Assembly: GCA_963825255.1 (NCBI GenBank)
Contig: CAWGSF010000009.1
Location: forward strand, 1,054,001-1,118,000
Length of the DNA stretch: 64,000 nucleotides
Direction: 5' to 3'
From: JAIBJN01 sp963825255
GTDB lineage: Bacteria; Actinomycetota; Thermoleophilia; Gaiellales; Gaiellaceae
In this document: piece by piece, positions 53,228 to 63,245 of the stretch
Layout of the letters: each line of letters starts with the position of its first letter
How positions within the stretch are numbered: position 1 is the first letter of the stretch
Notes under the pieces: model-generated
The model's input: the letters and a program-made list of their open reading frames with translations, nothing else
Databases searched by the model: none
Told to the model about the DNA's origin: nothing
Made by a program: the position numbers and the translations under genes

Positions 53228-55120
53228 GCGCCAAGGCCGTATCCCAGGAGGCGGGACAGAGCGCGGCCGCGCCGTCGCCGTTCCCGCCCATCGCCGACTA
53301 CGCCTTCCTCTCCGACTGCCACACGGGGGCGCTCGTCGCTCCCGACGGCGCCATCGACTGGCTCTGCGTCCCCCGCTTCGACGCGCCCAGCGTGTTCGGC
53401 TGCCTCCTCGACCGGGGCGCGGGCGCCTTCCGCCTCGGCCCGTTCGGGATCAACCATCCGACGACCCGGATCTACGAGCCGGGGACCAACGTCCTCGTCA
53501 CGACCTGGAAGACGCCGACCGGCTGGATCGTCGTCCGCGACGCACTGACGATCGGGCCGTGGGACCGCGAGGATCGGATCACGCCCCACACCCGCCCGCC
53601 GGCCGACGACGACGCCGACCACACGCTCGTGCGCACCGTCGAGTGCCTCGAGGGCACTAGTCGAGGTCGAGCTCGTCTGCGAGCCCGTCTTCGACTACGG
53701 CCGCGTCCCGGCCCAGTGGACGATGGTGGACGGGAGCCGCCACGCGGCGGACGCGACGGGCGGAGACGTGACGATCAGGCTCCAGACCGACATGGCGCTC
53801 GGGATCGAGGGGGACCGGGTCCGCGCCCGGCATGCGCTCGAGCCCGGAGAGCGCATCTACTGCTCGCTCTCCTGGGCCGAGGGCCTGACCTCTCCGGCCG
53901 ACGCCGACGAGGCCACGACCCGCCTCGAGAACACCGTGCGCTACTGGCGGCGGTGGCTGGGCCGGGCTCGCATGCCCGACCACCGCTGGCGCGACGCGAT
54001 CCAGCGATCGGCCCTGGCCATCAAGGGCCTGACCTACATGCCGACCGGCGCGACGGTCGCCGCGCTCACGACATCGCTGCCCGAGACGCCGGGCGGCGAG
54101 CGGAACTGGGACTACCGCTACACGTGGATGCGCGACGCGACCTTCACCCTGCAGGCGCTCCACTTCCTCAACCTCGACTGGGAGGCCGACGAGTTCATGC
54201 AGTTCGTCGCCGACCTGGAGCCGAACCACGACGGGGCGCTGCAGATCATGTACGGGATCGACGGGAGGCGGGACCTCACCGAGTCGACCGTGGACGAGCT
54301 CTCCGGCTACGCGGGCGCGCGCCCCGTGCGTGTCGGCAACGGCGCCTTCGACCAGCGTCAGAACGACGTGTTCGGCGCCGTCCTCGACTCGATCCTGCTC
54401 CACACCCGGCGGAGCAGCCGCCTGCCGCGACGGCTGTGGCCGATCGTGCAGGCGCAGGCCGAGTGCGCGACCCAGGTCTGGCGCAACCCCGACCAGGGGA
54501 TCTGGGAGGCCCGCGGCGCCCCCCAGCACTACGTGTCCTCCAAGCTCATGTGCTGGGTGGCACTCGATCGCGCGGCGAAGCTGGCCGGGATCCAGGGGGA
54601 GCCCGATCTCGAGGCCTCCTGGGGCGCGACCGCCGAGGAGATCAAGGCCGACATCCTCGACCACGGCGTCAGCGATCGAGGCGTCCTACGTCAGCACTAC
54701 GCCACCGACGCGCTCGACGCGTCCGTCCTCCTCGCGGCGATCTTCGGCTTCCTGCCGCGCGACGACGAGCGCCTCCGCGCGAGCGTCCTCGCCATCGACG
54801 AGGAGCTGACCGAGAACGGCTTCGTGCTGCGCTACCGAACCGACGAGACGGACGACGGCCTCTCCGGCAAGGAGGGGACGTTCCTGATCTGCTCGTTCTG
54901 GCTCGTCTCCGCGCTGGCGATCATCGGCGAGGAGCAGCGGGCCCGCGACCTCATGGAGCGCCTGCTCCGCATCCGCTCCTCGCTCGGGCTCTATGCGGAG
55001 GAGTTCGAGACCGCGACGGCGCAGCACCTGGGGAACTTCCCCCAGGCCTTCTCGCACCTCGCCCTGATCGAAGCCGCCGGCGCGATCATCCTCACCGAGG
55101 TCGCGAAGGAGTTCCGATGA
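53224..55120 (+). CDS. Glycoside hydrolase family 15 (glucoamylase- or trehalase-like) (one frameshift)
   Basis: About 632 residues. The beta-sandwich N-terminal domain starts PPIADYAFLSDCHTGALVAP with GAIDWLCVPRFDAPSVFG, the hallmark of bacterial GH15 proteins. After one indel near 53660 it continues with VELVCEPVFDYGR. The catalytic (alpha/alpha)6 domain includes RNWDYRYTWMRDATFTLQAL (substrate-binding and catalytic region) and EEFETATAQHLGNFPQAFSH near the end (catalytic base region). It releases glucose from maltooligosaccharides or splits trehalose. Overlaps zwf (ATGA) and the GMC gene (ATGA). Confidence 0.88.
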
Positions 55121-56671
55121 GCGAGCGCTACGACATCGTCATCGTGGGGACGGGCGCGGGCGGTGGCACGCTCGCGCACCGCCTCGCCTCTTCGGGAAAG
55201 CGGATCCTCCTCCTCGAGCGGGGCGGCTGGCTTCCGCGCGAGCCGCAGAACTGGCTCGCGCAGGACGTGTTCGTCGACAACCGCTACGTCTCGCCGGAGA
55301 CGTGGTACGACGGCAAGGGGAAGCCCTTCCAGCCGCAGATCCACTACTTCGTCGGCGGGGCGACGAAGCTCTACGGCGCCGCCCTCTACCGACTTCGTCG
55401 GGAGGACTTCGGTGAGCTCGTGCCACCATGACGGGATCTCGCCCGCGTGGCCCATCGCCTACGACGAGCTCGAGCCGTACTACTCGCAGGCGGAGCAGCT
55501 CTACCAGGTGCACGGCGCGCGGGGCGAGGACCCCACGGAACCGGACGCGAGCGCGCCCTATCCCCACCCGCCGGTCTCGCACGAGCCGCGCATCCAGCAG
55601 CTCTCGGACGATCTCGCAGCCGCGGGATACCGGCCCTTCCACGCCCCCTGCGGGATCCTGCTCGACGAGTCGAACCCGCCCTACAGCACGTGCGTCCGCT
55701 GCGCCAACTGCGACGGCTTCCCCTGCGTCCTGCACGCGAAGTCCGACGCCGAGGTGATCGGCGTGCGCCCGGCGCTCGAGCATCCGAACGTCACGCTGCT
55801 GACGAACGCGAGGGCGGTCAGGCTCGATACGAACGAGGCCGGCACGGCCGTCACCGAGGTCGTCGTGGAGCGCGACGGCGCCGAGGAGCGCTTCGCCGGC
55901 GACGTCGTCGTCGTCTCTTGCGGGGCCGCCAACTCGGCGAGGCTCCTCCTCGAGTCGGCGACCGACAGGCATCCGAACGGCCTCGCCAACGGATCCGACC
56001 AGGTCGGGCGCAACTTCATGTTCCACGACAGCCAGGCGGTCCTCGCCCTCTCCCGCGAGGAGAACCCGACCGTCTACCAGAAGACGCTCGGCCTGAACGA
56101 CTTCTACCTCGGCGCGGACGACTTCGAGTTCCCGCTCGGGAACGTCCAGATGGTCGGGAAGTCGCAGGCGCCCATGTTCCGCGGCGAGAAGCCGGTGGAG
56201 ACCAGGCTGGCGCCGCAGTGGTCGCTCGATCGGATCGCGCGTCACGCGATCGACTTCTGGCTCTCGACCGAGGACCTGCCCAGTCCCGACAACCGCGTCA
56301 CCGTCGACCGCGACGGCAAGCTCACGCTGACCTACGAAGAGACGAACTCGGAGGCGAGGAAGCGGCTCTACGAGAAGGTGAAGTCGATCGTCGGGCGAGC
56401 TGGACATGAACCCGGGACATCTCGTCCACAGATTCGCCTACATGAAGAACGAGATCCCGGTCGCGGGGTGCGCGCACCAGGCGGGAACATGCCGCTTCGG
56501 GCCGACCCGCCGACGTCGGTGCTGAACACGGACTGCCGCGCGCACGAGGTCGACAACCTCTACGTCGTCGACACGAGCTTCTTCCCGAGCATCGGCGCTG
56601 TGAATCCTGCGCTGACGGCGATGGCGAACGCGCTCCGGGTCGGCGACCACCTGCTCGCCCGGCTGGCGTGA
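55117..56671 (+). CDS. GMC-family oxidoreductase (frameshifted)
   Basis: FAD enzyme of the glucose-methanol-choline family, about 518 residues. The ADP-binding start is YDIVIVGTGAGGGTLAHRLA, followed by HYFVGGATKLYGAALYRLR. After a break near 55420 it goes on through STCVRCANCDGFPCVLHAKS (a Cys-rich insert typical of a bacterial subgroup) and VVVVSCGAANSARLLLES. After breaks near 56398-56480, CAHQAGTCRFG and GAVNPALTAMANALRVGDHL (C-terminal FAD and active-site His-Asn region) close it. Sugar or alcohol oxidation is likely; its place between GH15 and aldose epimerase suggests a sugar substrate. Confidence 0.83.
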
Positions 56672-57558
56672 CCCAGGTCGAGATCGCGTTCCGCGCGCAG
56701 CGCGCCGTCATCGTCGAGATGGGCGGGGGGCTCTGCTCGTACTCGGGACGGGGCGGGGAGCTCCTCGACGGCTTCGCCGTGGGCGAGCCGATCGCCTCGG
56801 GCCGCGGCCAGGTCCTGATGCCGTGGCCGAACCGTATCGAGGACGGCGCCTACGAGTTCGACGGGAATCGATACCAGCTTCCCATCACGGAGCCGGAGCG
56901 GGGGAACGCGATCCACGGCCTCGTGCGCTCGGAGCCGTGGACGACCGGCGCGCGGGAGCCGCACCGCGTCGTCATGGAGTACCTCCTGGAGCCCGCTCCG
57001 GGCTACCCGTTCGAGCTCGAGCTGGCCGTCGAGTACGCGCTCTCCGAGAGCGGGCTCTCCGTGCGGACGACCGCGACGAACCTCGGAGAGGACGCGTGCC
57101 CGTTCGGGAGCGGCCAGCACCCGTACGTGACGCTGGGAACGCCGGCGGTCGACTCGCTGATCCTGAGGGCCCCGGGGCGAACGGTCCTGACGGTGGACGA
57201 GCGCGGGATCCCGCGCGGGCGGGAGCCGGTGGACGGGACCGAGTACGACTTTCGCCGTCCGCGCGAGATCGGGGCGACGAGGCTCGACCACGCGTTCACG
57301 GACCTCGAGCGCGGCTCGGACGGACGCGCCCGCGTCGAGCTACGGGACCCGCGGAGCCGCAAGGGCCTCACGCTCTGGCTGGACGAGTCCTACGGCTACC
57401 TGCAGCTCTTCACCGGCGACCCGCTCCCGGACGTCGCCAGGCGCAGCCTCGCCGTCGAGCCGATGACCTGCCCGGCGAACGCGTTCAGGACCGGCGAGGC
57501 GCTCGTGCGCCTCGAGCCAGGCGAGTCGTTCACGGCCGCCTGGGGCATCGTCCCGTGA
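56668..57558 (+). CDS. Aldose 1-epimerase family protein
   Basis: A 296-residue galactose-mutarotase-like protein. Seen: the substrate-binding MPWPNRIEDGAYEFDGNRYQ, NAIHGLVRSEPW (conserved His), FGSGQHPYVTLG (second His with Pro-Tyr), and the catalytic-acid region in VEPMTCPANAFRTGEALVRL. It interconverts alpha and beta anomers of an aldose, perhaps the glucose released by the neighbouring glucosidases. GTG start overlapping the GMC stop; its stop overlaps the rpiA GTG. Confidence 0.87.
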   Translation: MTQVEIAFRAQRAVIVEMGGGLCSYSGRGGELLDGFAVGEPIASGRGQVLMPWPNRIEDGAYEFDGNRYQLPITEPERGNAIHGLVRSEPWTTGAREPHRVVMEYLLEPAPGYPFELELAVEYALSESGLSVRTTATNLGEDACPFGSGQHPYVTLGTPAVDSLILRAPGRTVLTVDERGIPRGREPVDGTEYDFRRPREIGATRLDHAFTDLERGSDGRARVELRDPRSRKGLTLWLDESYGYLQLFTGDPLPDVARRSLAVEPMTCPANAFRTGEALVRLEPGESFTAAWGIVP

Positions 57559-58204
57559 GCGCCGATCGGGAGAAGCAGGTCGCCGCCGAGGCGGCGGCTG
57601 ACCTCGTCGAGAGCGGGATGACGGTGGGCCTCGGCACGGGCTCGACCGTCGGCTACCTGCTCCCGGCGCTCGCGGCGCGCGGGCTCGACCTGCGCTGCGT
57701 GGCGACCTCGCCGGCGACCGAGCAGGCGGCCCGCGAGCTGGGGATCTCCGTCGAGCCCTTCGAGGGCCCGCCGCCCCGTCCCGGCTCGACCTGACCGTCG
57801 ACGGCGCCGACCAGGTGGCGCCGTCGGGCTGGCTCGTGAAGGGCGGTGGAGCGGCCCACACCCGCGAGAAGCTCGTCGCCGCGGCGTCCGACCGCTTCGT
57901 CGTCATCGTCTCCTCCGACAAGCTCGTCGAGCGGATCCGCCCGCCGATCCCGCTCGAGCTCCTCGAGTACGGCCTCGCTGCGACGCTGCGAGGGCTCGGA
58001 ACGGTCGAGCTGCGGAACGTCCCGCGCAGCCCCGACGGCGGCGTCATCGCCGACTTCACCGGGGAGGTCGACGACCCGGAAGACCTCGCCGCGCGCCTCT
58101 CGGCCACCCCGGGCGTCGTCGACCACGGGCTCTTCCCCCCCGAGCTCGTCTCCGAGGTGGTCGTCGGCCGGGGCGACGGCGTCGAGCGGCGTTCGGTGCG
58201 CTAG
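57555..58204 (+). CDS. rpiA: Ribose-5-phosphate isomerase A (one frameshift)
   Basis: Interconverts ribulose-5-phosphate and ribose-5-phosphate. KQVAAEAAADLVESGMTVGL followed by GTGSTVGYLLPAL is the phosphate-binding start. After an indel near 57775, LDLTVDGADQVAPSGWLVKG (catalytic Asp region), REKLVAAASDRFVVIVSSDK and DFTGEVDDPEDLAARLSATP follow. The motif order and a length of about 217 agree with RpiA. Its end overlaps the convergent pgl stop by four bases. Confidence 0.9.
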
Positions 58205-58884
58205 CCGCCCGCGGCCGCGGCCGCGGCCGCGGCGTCGGCGACGACGACCGAGCGCTCGGCCGCGACGCGCCCCGCGGGGATCGAGGGGTCGCCGGCCAGC
58301 GTGAGGCGCAGGGCCTCCGCCTTCTCCTCGCCCGCGACGAGCCAGAGGAGCGCGGAGGCCCGGGCGAGCGCGGGGTAGGTCAGCGTCATCCGCGGACGAC
58401 CCCGGTACGGTCCGGTGAGGGCGACGTCGCGGTCGTCGACGTCCAGCACCGGGTCGCCGGGGACGAGCGAGGCGGTGTGCCCGTCGGCGCCGAGGCCGAG
58501 ATGCACGAGGTCGAAGCGCTCTGGCAGTGACGCGGCATACGCCGCCGCCGCCTCTTCGAGATCGCTCGCCTCGACCGGCATCGGGTGCACTCGGGTCCGC
58601 GCCCCAGCGGGCAGGCTCGCGAGCAGGTGCGTGAGGTTGCGGTCGGAATCACCCGCCGGCGCCACCCGCTCGTCCACCTGGTAGATCGCCGTTCGCTCCC
58701 AGGGCATGCCCTCGCCTTCCAGAGCCGCGAACATGGCGAGCGGCGTGTGGCCTCCGCTCACCGCGAGCGTGAACGGCTCGTGGTCGGCGAGGGCGGCGAG
58801 GGCCGCCTGGACTACATGCTCCGCTCCGTGCCTGGCGACGGCCTCGCCGTCCGGCAGGATCTCGAGCAACGGCTCGGCGCTCAC
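58201..58884 (-). CDS. pgl: 6-phosphogluconolactonase
   Basis: A 227-residue lactonase of the NagB/RpiA-like fold, second step of the oxidative pentose phosphate pathway. Seen: FTLAVSGGHTPLAMFAALEG, AIYQVDERVAPAGDSDRNLT, DLVHLGLGADGHTASLVPGD, RMTLTYPALARASALLWLVA. Length is standard. The GTG start overlaps the gnd stop, so gnd and pgl are translationally coupled on the minus strand. The Ala-rich tail (AAAAAAGG) at the end is low-complexity. Confidence 0.95.
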   Translation of the reverse strand: MSAEPLLEILPDGEAVARHGAEHVVQAALAALADHEPFTLAVSGGHTPLAMFAALEGEGMPWERTAIYQVDERVAPAGDSDRNLTHLLASLPAGARTRVHPMPVEASDLEEAAAAYAASLPERFDLVHLGLGADGHTASLVPGDPVLDVDDRDVALTGPYRGRPRMTLTYPALARASALLWLVAGEEKAEALRLTLAGDPSIPAGRVAAERSVVVADAAAAAAAAGG

Positions 58885-59918
58885 CCGGCCGGCTTCTCCG
58901 CGTGGCCTCCGAACTCCTTGCGCATGGCCGAGAGGAGCCGGTCGGCGAAGTCGTCGAGCCCACGTGAGCTGAAGCGCGAGTAGAGGGCCGTGGTCAGGAC
59001 AGGCGATGGGACTCCCTCCTCGATCGCGGCGATGGAGGTCCAGCGGCCCTCGCCGGAGTCCGACACCCGCCCGGCGAACTCCTCCAGCGTCGGCGAGGCG
59101 AGCAGCGCGGCCGCGGTGAGGTCGAGGAGCCAGGAGCCGACCACGCTGCCGCGGCGCCACACCTCGGCGACCTCGGCCGTGTCGATGTCGTACTGGTAGT
59201 GCTCGGGATGCTCGAGCGGGCTCGTCTCGGCGTCCGCCTCGCGCGCTCTCCTGCCCGCGTCGGCGTTTGCGAGGATGTTGATGCCTTCCGCGTAGGCCGC
59301 CATGAGGCCGTACTCGATGCCGTTGTGCACCATCTTCACGAAGTGGCCGGCGCCGTTGGGCCCGCAGTGGAGATACCCCTGCTCCGACGGGCTCGGCGCG
59401 CCGCTGCGACCCGGCGTCCGCTGCGCGGAGTCGACCCCGGGGGCGATTGAGGCGAAGAGCGGGCCGAGGCGGTCGACGACCGGCTTCTCTCCTCCGATCA
59501 TCAGGCAGTAGCCGCGCTCGAGGCCCCACACCCCACCGCTCGTGCCGACGTCGACGTGATGGATTCCCTTCTCGCGGAGCTCGGCGGCGTGGCGGAGGTC
59601 GTCGTGGTAATGGGTGTTCCCCCCGTCGATGACGACGTCGCCGGGCTCCAGGACGTCCGCGAGCCCGCGGATCGTCGTGGCGGTGATCTCCCCGGCGGGC
59701 ACCATGACCCAGGCCGTGCGCGGCTTTTCCAGCTTCGCGGCGAAGTCCTCGAGCGTGTCTGCACCCCCAGCCCCTTCGGCGGCGAGCGCGTGCACGGCGT
59801 CGGGGCTGACGTCGTAGCCGACGCAGCGGTGGCCGTCACGCAGCAGGCGCCGGACGATGTTCGCTCCCATCCGGCCCAGCCCGACCATTCCGAGTTGCAT
59901 GGGCGTTTCGGCAGCCAT
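58881..59918 (-). CDS. gnd: 6-phosphogluconate dehydrogenase, short form
   Basis: Third oxidative pentose phosphate enzyme, giving ribulose-5-phosphate and CO2. A 345-residue protein (short GntZ/YqeC-type, versus 470 for the long form). NAD(P) site MQLGMVGLGRMGANIVRRLL, VIDGGNTHYHDDLRHAAELR, DVGTSGGVWGLERGYCLMIG, then GPNGAGHFVKMVHNGIEYGL with the catalytic Lys-His-Asn. A 20-residue insert (AQRTPGRSGAPSPSEQGYLH) sits between two strands. I choose the ATG at 59918 with AAGGAGCGAG upstream; a longer frame upstream is non-coding. The short form is often NAD-dependent. Confidence 0.93.
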   Translation of the reverse strand: MAAETPMQLGMVGLGRMGANIVRRLLRDGHRCVGYDVSPDAVHALAAEGAGGADTLEDFAAKLEKPRTAWVMVPAGEITATTIRGLADVLEPGDVVIDGGNTHYHDDLRHAAELREKGIHHVDVGTSGGVWGLERGYCLMIGGEKPVVDRLGPLFASIAPGVDSAQRTPGRSGAPSPSEQGYLHCGPNGAGHFVKMVHNGIEYGLMAAYAEGINILANADAGRRAREADAETSPLEHPEHYQYDIDTAEVAEVWRRGSVVGSWLLDLTAAALLASPTLEEFAGRVSDSGEGRWTSIAAIEEGVPSPVLTTALYSRFSSRGLDDFADRLLSAMRKEFGGHAEKPAG

Positions 59919-60010
59919 GACTCGCTCCTTGGATTCCGTCAGACTTGGCGACGCTCGGGAAGCGTCCACCGTACAGCACCGCACGCTCCTGACCGGAGGA
60001 GAGAAGCTGA

Positions 60011-60712
60011 GTGCCCGAAGGCTTGTCCCCAACCGAGGTCGGCAAGGAAATCGGCGAGCACGCCAGGCACGCCGGCCCGCACCCGGAGGGTCGGCACGCC
60101 GACCGATCGATAACGATCTTGGAGGCCGCGCTTCTCTCCGTCGTCACGATCGTCGCCGCGTGGTCCGGCTACTCGGCGGCGAAGTGGGGAACCGAGTCCT
60201 CGCTGAAGCTGGCGAAGGCCTCGGCCGCCCGGACCGAGGCGAACCGGGCCTTCCAGGAGTCGCTGACCTTCCGCGCCGAGGACGCGACGATGTTCAACGC
60301 GTGGTTCGGCGCCTATGTCGCGGGCGACGAGAACGGCATGCGCGTGGCCGAGAAGCGCTTCCGGCCCGAGTACCGCGTCGCCTTCGAGGCCTGGCTCGCG
60401 ACCGACCCGTTCACGAATCCCGACGCGCCTTCTGGGCCGCAGCAAATGCCCGTGTACAAGCCGGCGGGCGAGGCGCTCTCCCGAAAGCTCGACCTCCAGG
60501 CGGACCAGCTCTACCGGGAAGGACAGACGGCGGGGGAGACCGGGGACAACTACGTGCGTACGACCGTCATCCTCGCGAGCGTCCTCTTCCTCGTCGGGAT
60601 CAGCACGCATTTCCCGGTCCGGGCCGTGCGCTACGGGCTGATCGCCGTCGGGGGCACGCTGCTGCTGATCGCGGCGATCGCGATCCTCCGGCTTCCCGGG
60701 CTGCCGGGCTGA
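60011..60712 (+). CDS. DUF4337-like membrane protein
   Basis: A 233-residue protein starting GTG, PEGLSPTEVGKEIGEHARHA, with a helix LLSVVTIVAAWSGYSAAKWG (about residues 40-59), a long charged middle part (about 60-170), and two helices near the C-terminus (VILASVLFLVGISTHFPVRA and IAVGGTLLLIAAIAILRLPG). The plan matches proteins annotated as DUF4337; the gene at 41.8 kb is a paralogue. Role unknown. It lies divergently from gnd and upstream of the cyd genes. Confidence 0.72.
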   Translation: MPEGLSPTEVGKEIGEHARHAGPHPEGRHADRSITILEAALLSVVTIVAAWSGYSAAKWGTESSLKLAKASAARTEANRAFQESLTFRAEDATMFNAWFGAYVAGDENGMRVAEKRFRPEYRVAFEAWLATDPFTNPDAPSGPQQMPVYKPAGEALSRKLDLQADQLYREGQTAGETGDNYVRTTVILASVLFLVGISTHFPVRAVRYGLIAVGGTLLLIAAIAILRLPGLPG

Positions 60713-60785
60713 GGTCGCGGCCTCCGCGCTTCACCCCGACAGGACGATGCGCGCGCACGCGCAAATGTGGTCTGATTGCGCCGCG

Positions 60786-62190
60786 ATGCTTGCTTCGACG
60801 GTGGTCGATCTTGCCCGCGCGCAGTTCGCGACGACCTCCATCTACCACTTCTTCTTCGTCCCGCTGACGCTCGGCCTGGGGCCGATCGTGGCGATCTTCC
60901 AGACGCTCTGGCACCGGACCGGCGAGGAGCACTGGTACCGGCTGACCCGCTTCTTCGGAACGCTCTTCCTCATCAACTTCGCCATCGGAGTAGCGACGGG
61001 CCTCGTGCAGGAGTTCCAGTTCGGGATGAACTGGTCGGTCTACTCCGAGTTCGTCGGCGACGTCTTCGGCGCGCCGCTCGCCATCGAGGGCCTCGCGGCG
61101 TTCTTCCTCGAGTCGACCTTCCTGGGGCTCTGGATCTTCGGCTGGAACCGGCTGTCCGCCGCGCCTCCATCTCGCAACGCTCTGGATCGCCGTCATCGGC
61201 ACCTGGCTGTCCGCCTACTTCATCCTCGTGGCGAACTCGTGGATGCAGAACCCGGTCGGCTATCAGCTGGTCGAACGGCCGCGCGCGAGCTGACCAGCGT
61301 CTGGGACCTCCTCTCGAGCCGATGGGCGCTCTACGCGTTCGTGCACACGGTCCTCGCCGGGCTCACCGCCGGCGGCGCCGTCGTCTTCGGCGTGTGCTGC
61401 TGGCACCTCGTCCGGGGCCGGAACCAGGAGCTCTTCAAGCCCGCCGCCAAGGTCGCGCTGATCGTCCTCGTGCCGGTCTCGACGTTCAACCTCTGGTTCG
61501 GGAGCCACTTCGGGATCCTCGTCACCGAGCTGCAGCCGATGAAGATCTCGGCGAGCGAGGCCCAGTGGGACACGTGTCAGCCGTGCGCCTTCTCACTGTT
61601 CCAGATCGGCGGCTTCACGCAGGACGACCAGACGCCCAGCTTCGACATCGAGATCCCGTGCATGCTCTCGTTCCTCGCCACGGGCTCGTTCAACGGCGAG
61701 GTCCAGGGGCTGAACGAGCTGCAGTCGCAGTACGAGAAGCAGTACGGCCCGGGGAACTACCTCCCGCCCGTCCGCGCCGTCTACTGGAGCATGCGCGTGA
61801 TGGCCTACGCGGGCAGCCTCGTCGCCCTCGTCGCGCGGTCCGGGCGCCTGGCTGCTACTGGCGGCGCCGGCTCGAGAAGTGGCGATGGTTCCTCTGGGCC
61901 GGAGTGGCGACCACCTTCCTTCCGTTCATCGCCGCCGCCGCCGGCTGGTGCCTCACGGAGTTCGGACGGCAGCCATGGATCGTCCAGGGCCTCCTGAAGA
62001 CCGCCGACGCGAACTCGCCGAGCGTCAGCGAGGCGATGCTCGTCCTCAGCCTCACCGTGATCGTCGTGCTCTACCTCGCCCTGCTCGTGCTCGACATCTG
62101 GCTCATGCGGCACTACGCGCGCGTCGATCCGCCCGAGGCGCCGACGGAGGGCGCGCGAGGCGCGGACCGCTGCCCGCGGCCGGGTACTAG
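60786..62190 (+). CDS. cydA: Cytochrome bd quinol oxidase subunit I (frameshifted)
   Basis: Haem-carrying subunit that oxidises quinol and reduces oxygen with high affinity. Seen: LARAQFATTSIYHFFFVPLT (haem-ligand His region), SEFVGDVFGAPLAIEGLAAF, LHLATLWIAVIGTWLSAYFI, MKISASEAQWDTCQPCAFSL, the conserved YWSMRVMAYAGSL, and FGRQPWIVQGLLKT (GRQPW). About 468 residues with three or four indels near 61165, 61265, 61845 and close to the end, which probably is the TAG at 62188-62190 just before cydB. The ATG is chosen from the alignment of the first helix. Confidence 0.9.
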
Positions 62191-62193
62191 CCG

Positions 62194-63242
62194 ATGGATC
62201 TCCAGACGTTCTGGTTCATCCTGATCGCCGTCCTCTGGGCCGGTTACTTCCTGCTCGAGGGCTTCGACTTCGGCGTCGGGATGCTGCTCCCGTTCCTGCC
62301 GCGGGACGAGCGCGAGCGGCGACTGATGTTCCAGACGATCGGCCCGGTGTGGGACGGGAACGAGGTGTGGCTCGTGGTCGCCGGAGGCGCCACCTTCGCC
62401 GCCTTCCCGAGCTGGTACGCGACGATGTTCTCGGGCTTCTACCAGGCCCTGCTGCTCGTCCTCGTCTTCCTGATCGTCCGCGTCCTCTCGTTCGAGTGGC
62501 GCTCGAAGGCCGAGAGCCCGCGCTGGCGAGCGGTCTGGCTCTGGGCCAACACCATCGGGAGCTTCGGCGCGTCGCTCATCTGGGGAGTCGGGCCTCTCGG
62601 CTCTCCTCTACGGCGTCCCTCTGAACTCCGACGGGGACTTCGCGGGGACGTTCGTCGACCTCTTCAGCCCCTACACGGTCGTCGCCGGCTTGGCCGTCGT
62701 GCTGCTCTTCGCGTTCCACGGCGCGACCTTCCTCACCCTGCGGCTGACGGGCGAGCTGTGCGAGCGGGCCGGCCACACCGCCCGGCGTCTCGCCCTCCCT
62801 GCGGCGCTCGTCGCCGGCGGCTTCCTCGCCTGGACCGTCGCCGTGGCGATCGACCGCAACGACAAGGACATCTTCCCGCCCGTGCTTCCGGCCGCGCTCG
62901 GGGTCGTGGCGCTCGTCCTCGCGGTCGTCTTCACGCTTCGGGCACCGGAGCGGCCGGGCGTTCCTCGCCACCGCGCTCGGAACCGTCTTCCTGGTCGCGA
63001 CCCTCTTCACCAGCCTCTACCCGCGCGTGATGGTGTCGAGCCCCGACTTCGCCAACAGCCTCACCGTCGACGGCGCATCGTCGTCCGACTACGCGCTGAA
63101 GGTGATGACCGTCGTGGCGTTGATCCTCGTGCCGGTCATCCTCCTCTACCAGGGGTGGACCTACCACGTCTTCCGGCACCGACTGACCGGGGAGGAGGTC
63201 GAAGGCCCGGTCGACCTCGTCGCCCGGAAGACGAGCGGGTAG
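62194..63242 (+). CDS. cydB: Cytochrome bd quinol oxidase subunit II (two frameshifts)
   Basis: About 350 residues. MDLQTFWFILIAVLWAGYFL, LLEGFDFGVGMLLPFLPRDE, IGPVWDGNEVWLVVAGGATF (strongly conserved), FPSWYATMFSGFYQALLLVL; after indels near 62600 and 62960 it continues through VVAGLAVVLLFAFHGATFLT and LATLFTSLYPRVMVSSPDFA, ending VDLVARKTSG. Three bases after the cydA stop. Partner of CydA in the membrane. Confidence 0.93.
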
Positions 63243-63245
63243 GCC

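Noticed and set aside
51805..55431. A very long open frame that seems to join zwf, GH15 and GMC into one 1208-residue protein
   Set aside because: It is produced by frameshifts and alternate frames; only short parts carry the family motifs. Three separate genes with ATGA overlaps explain the sequence.
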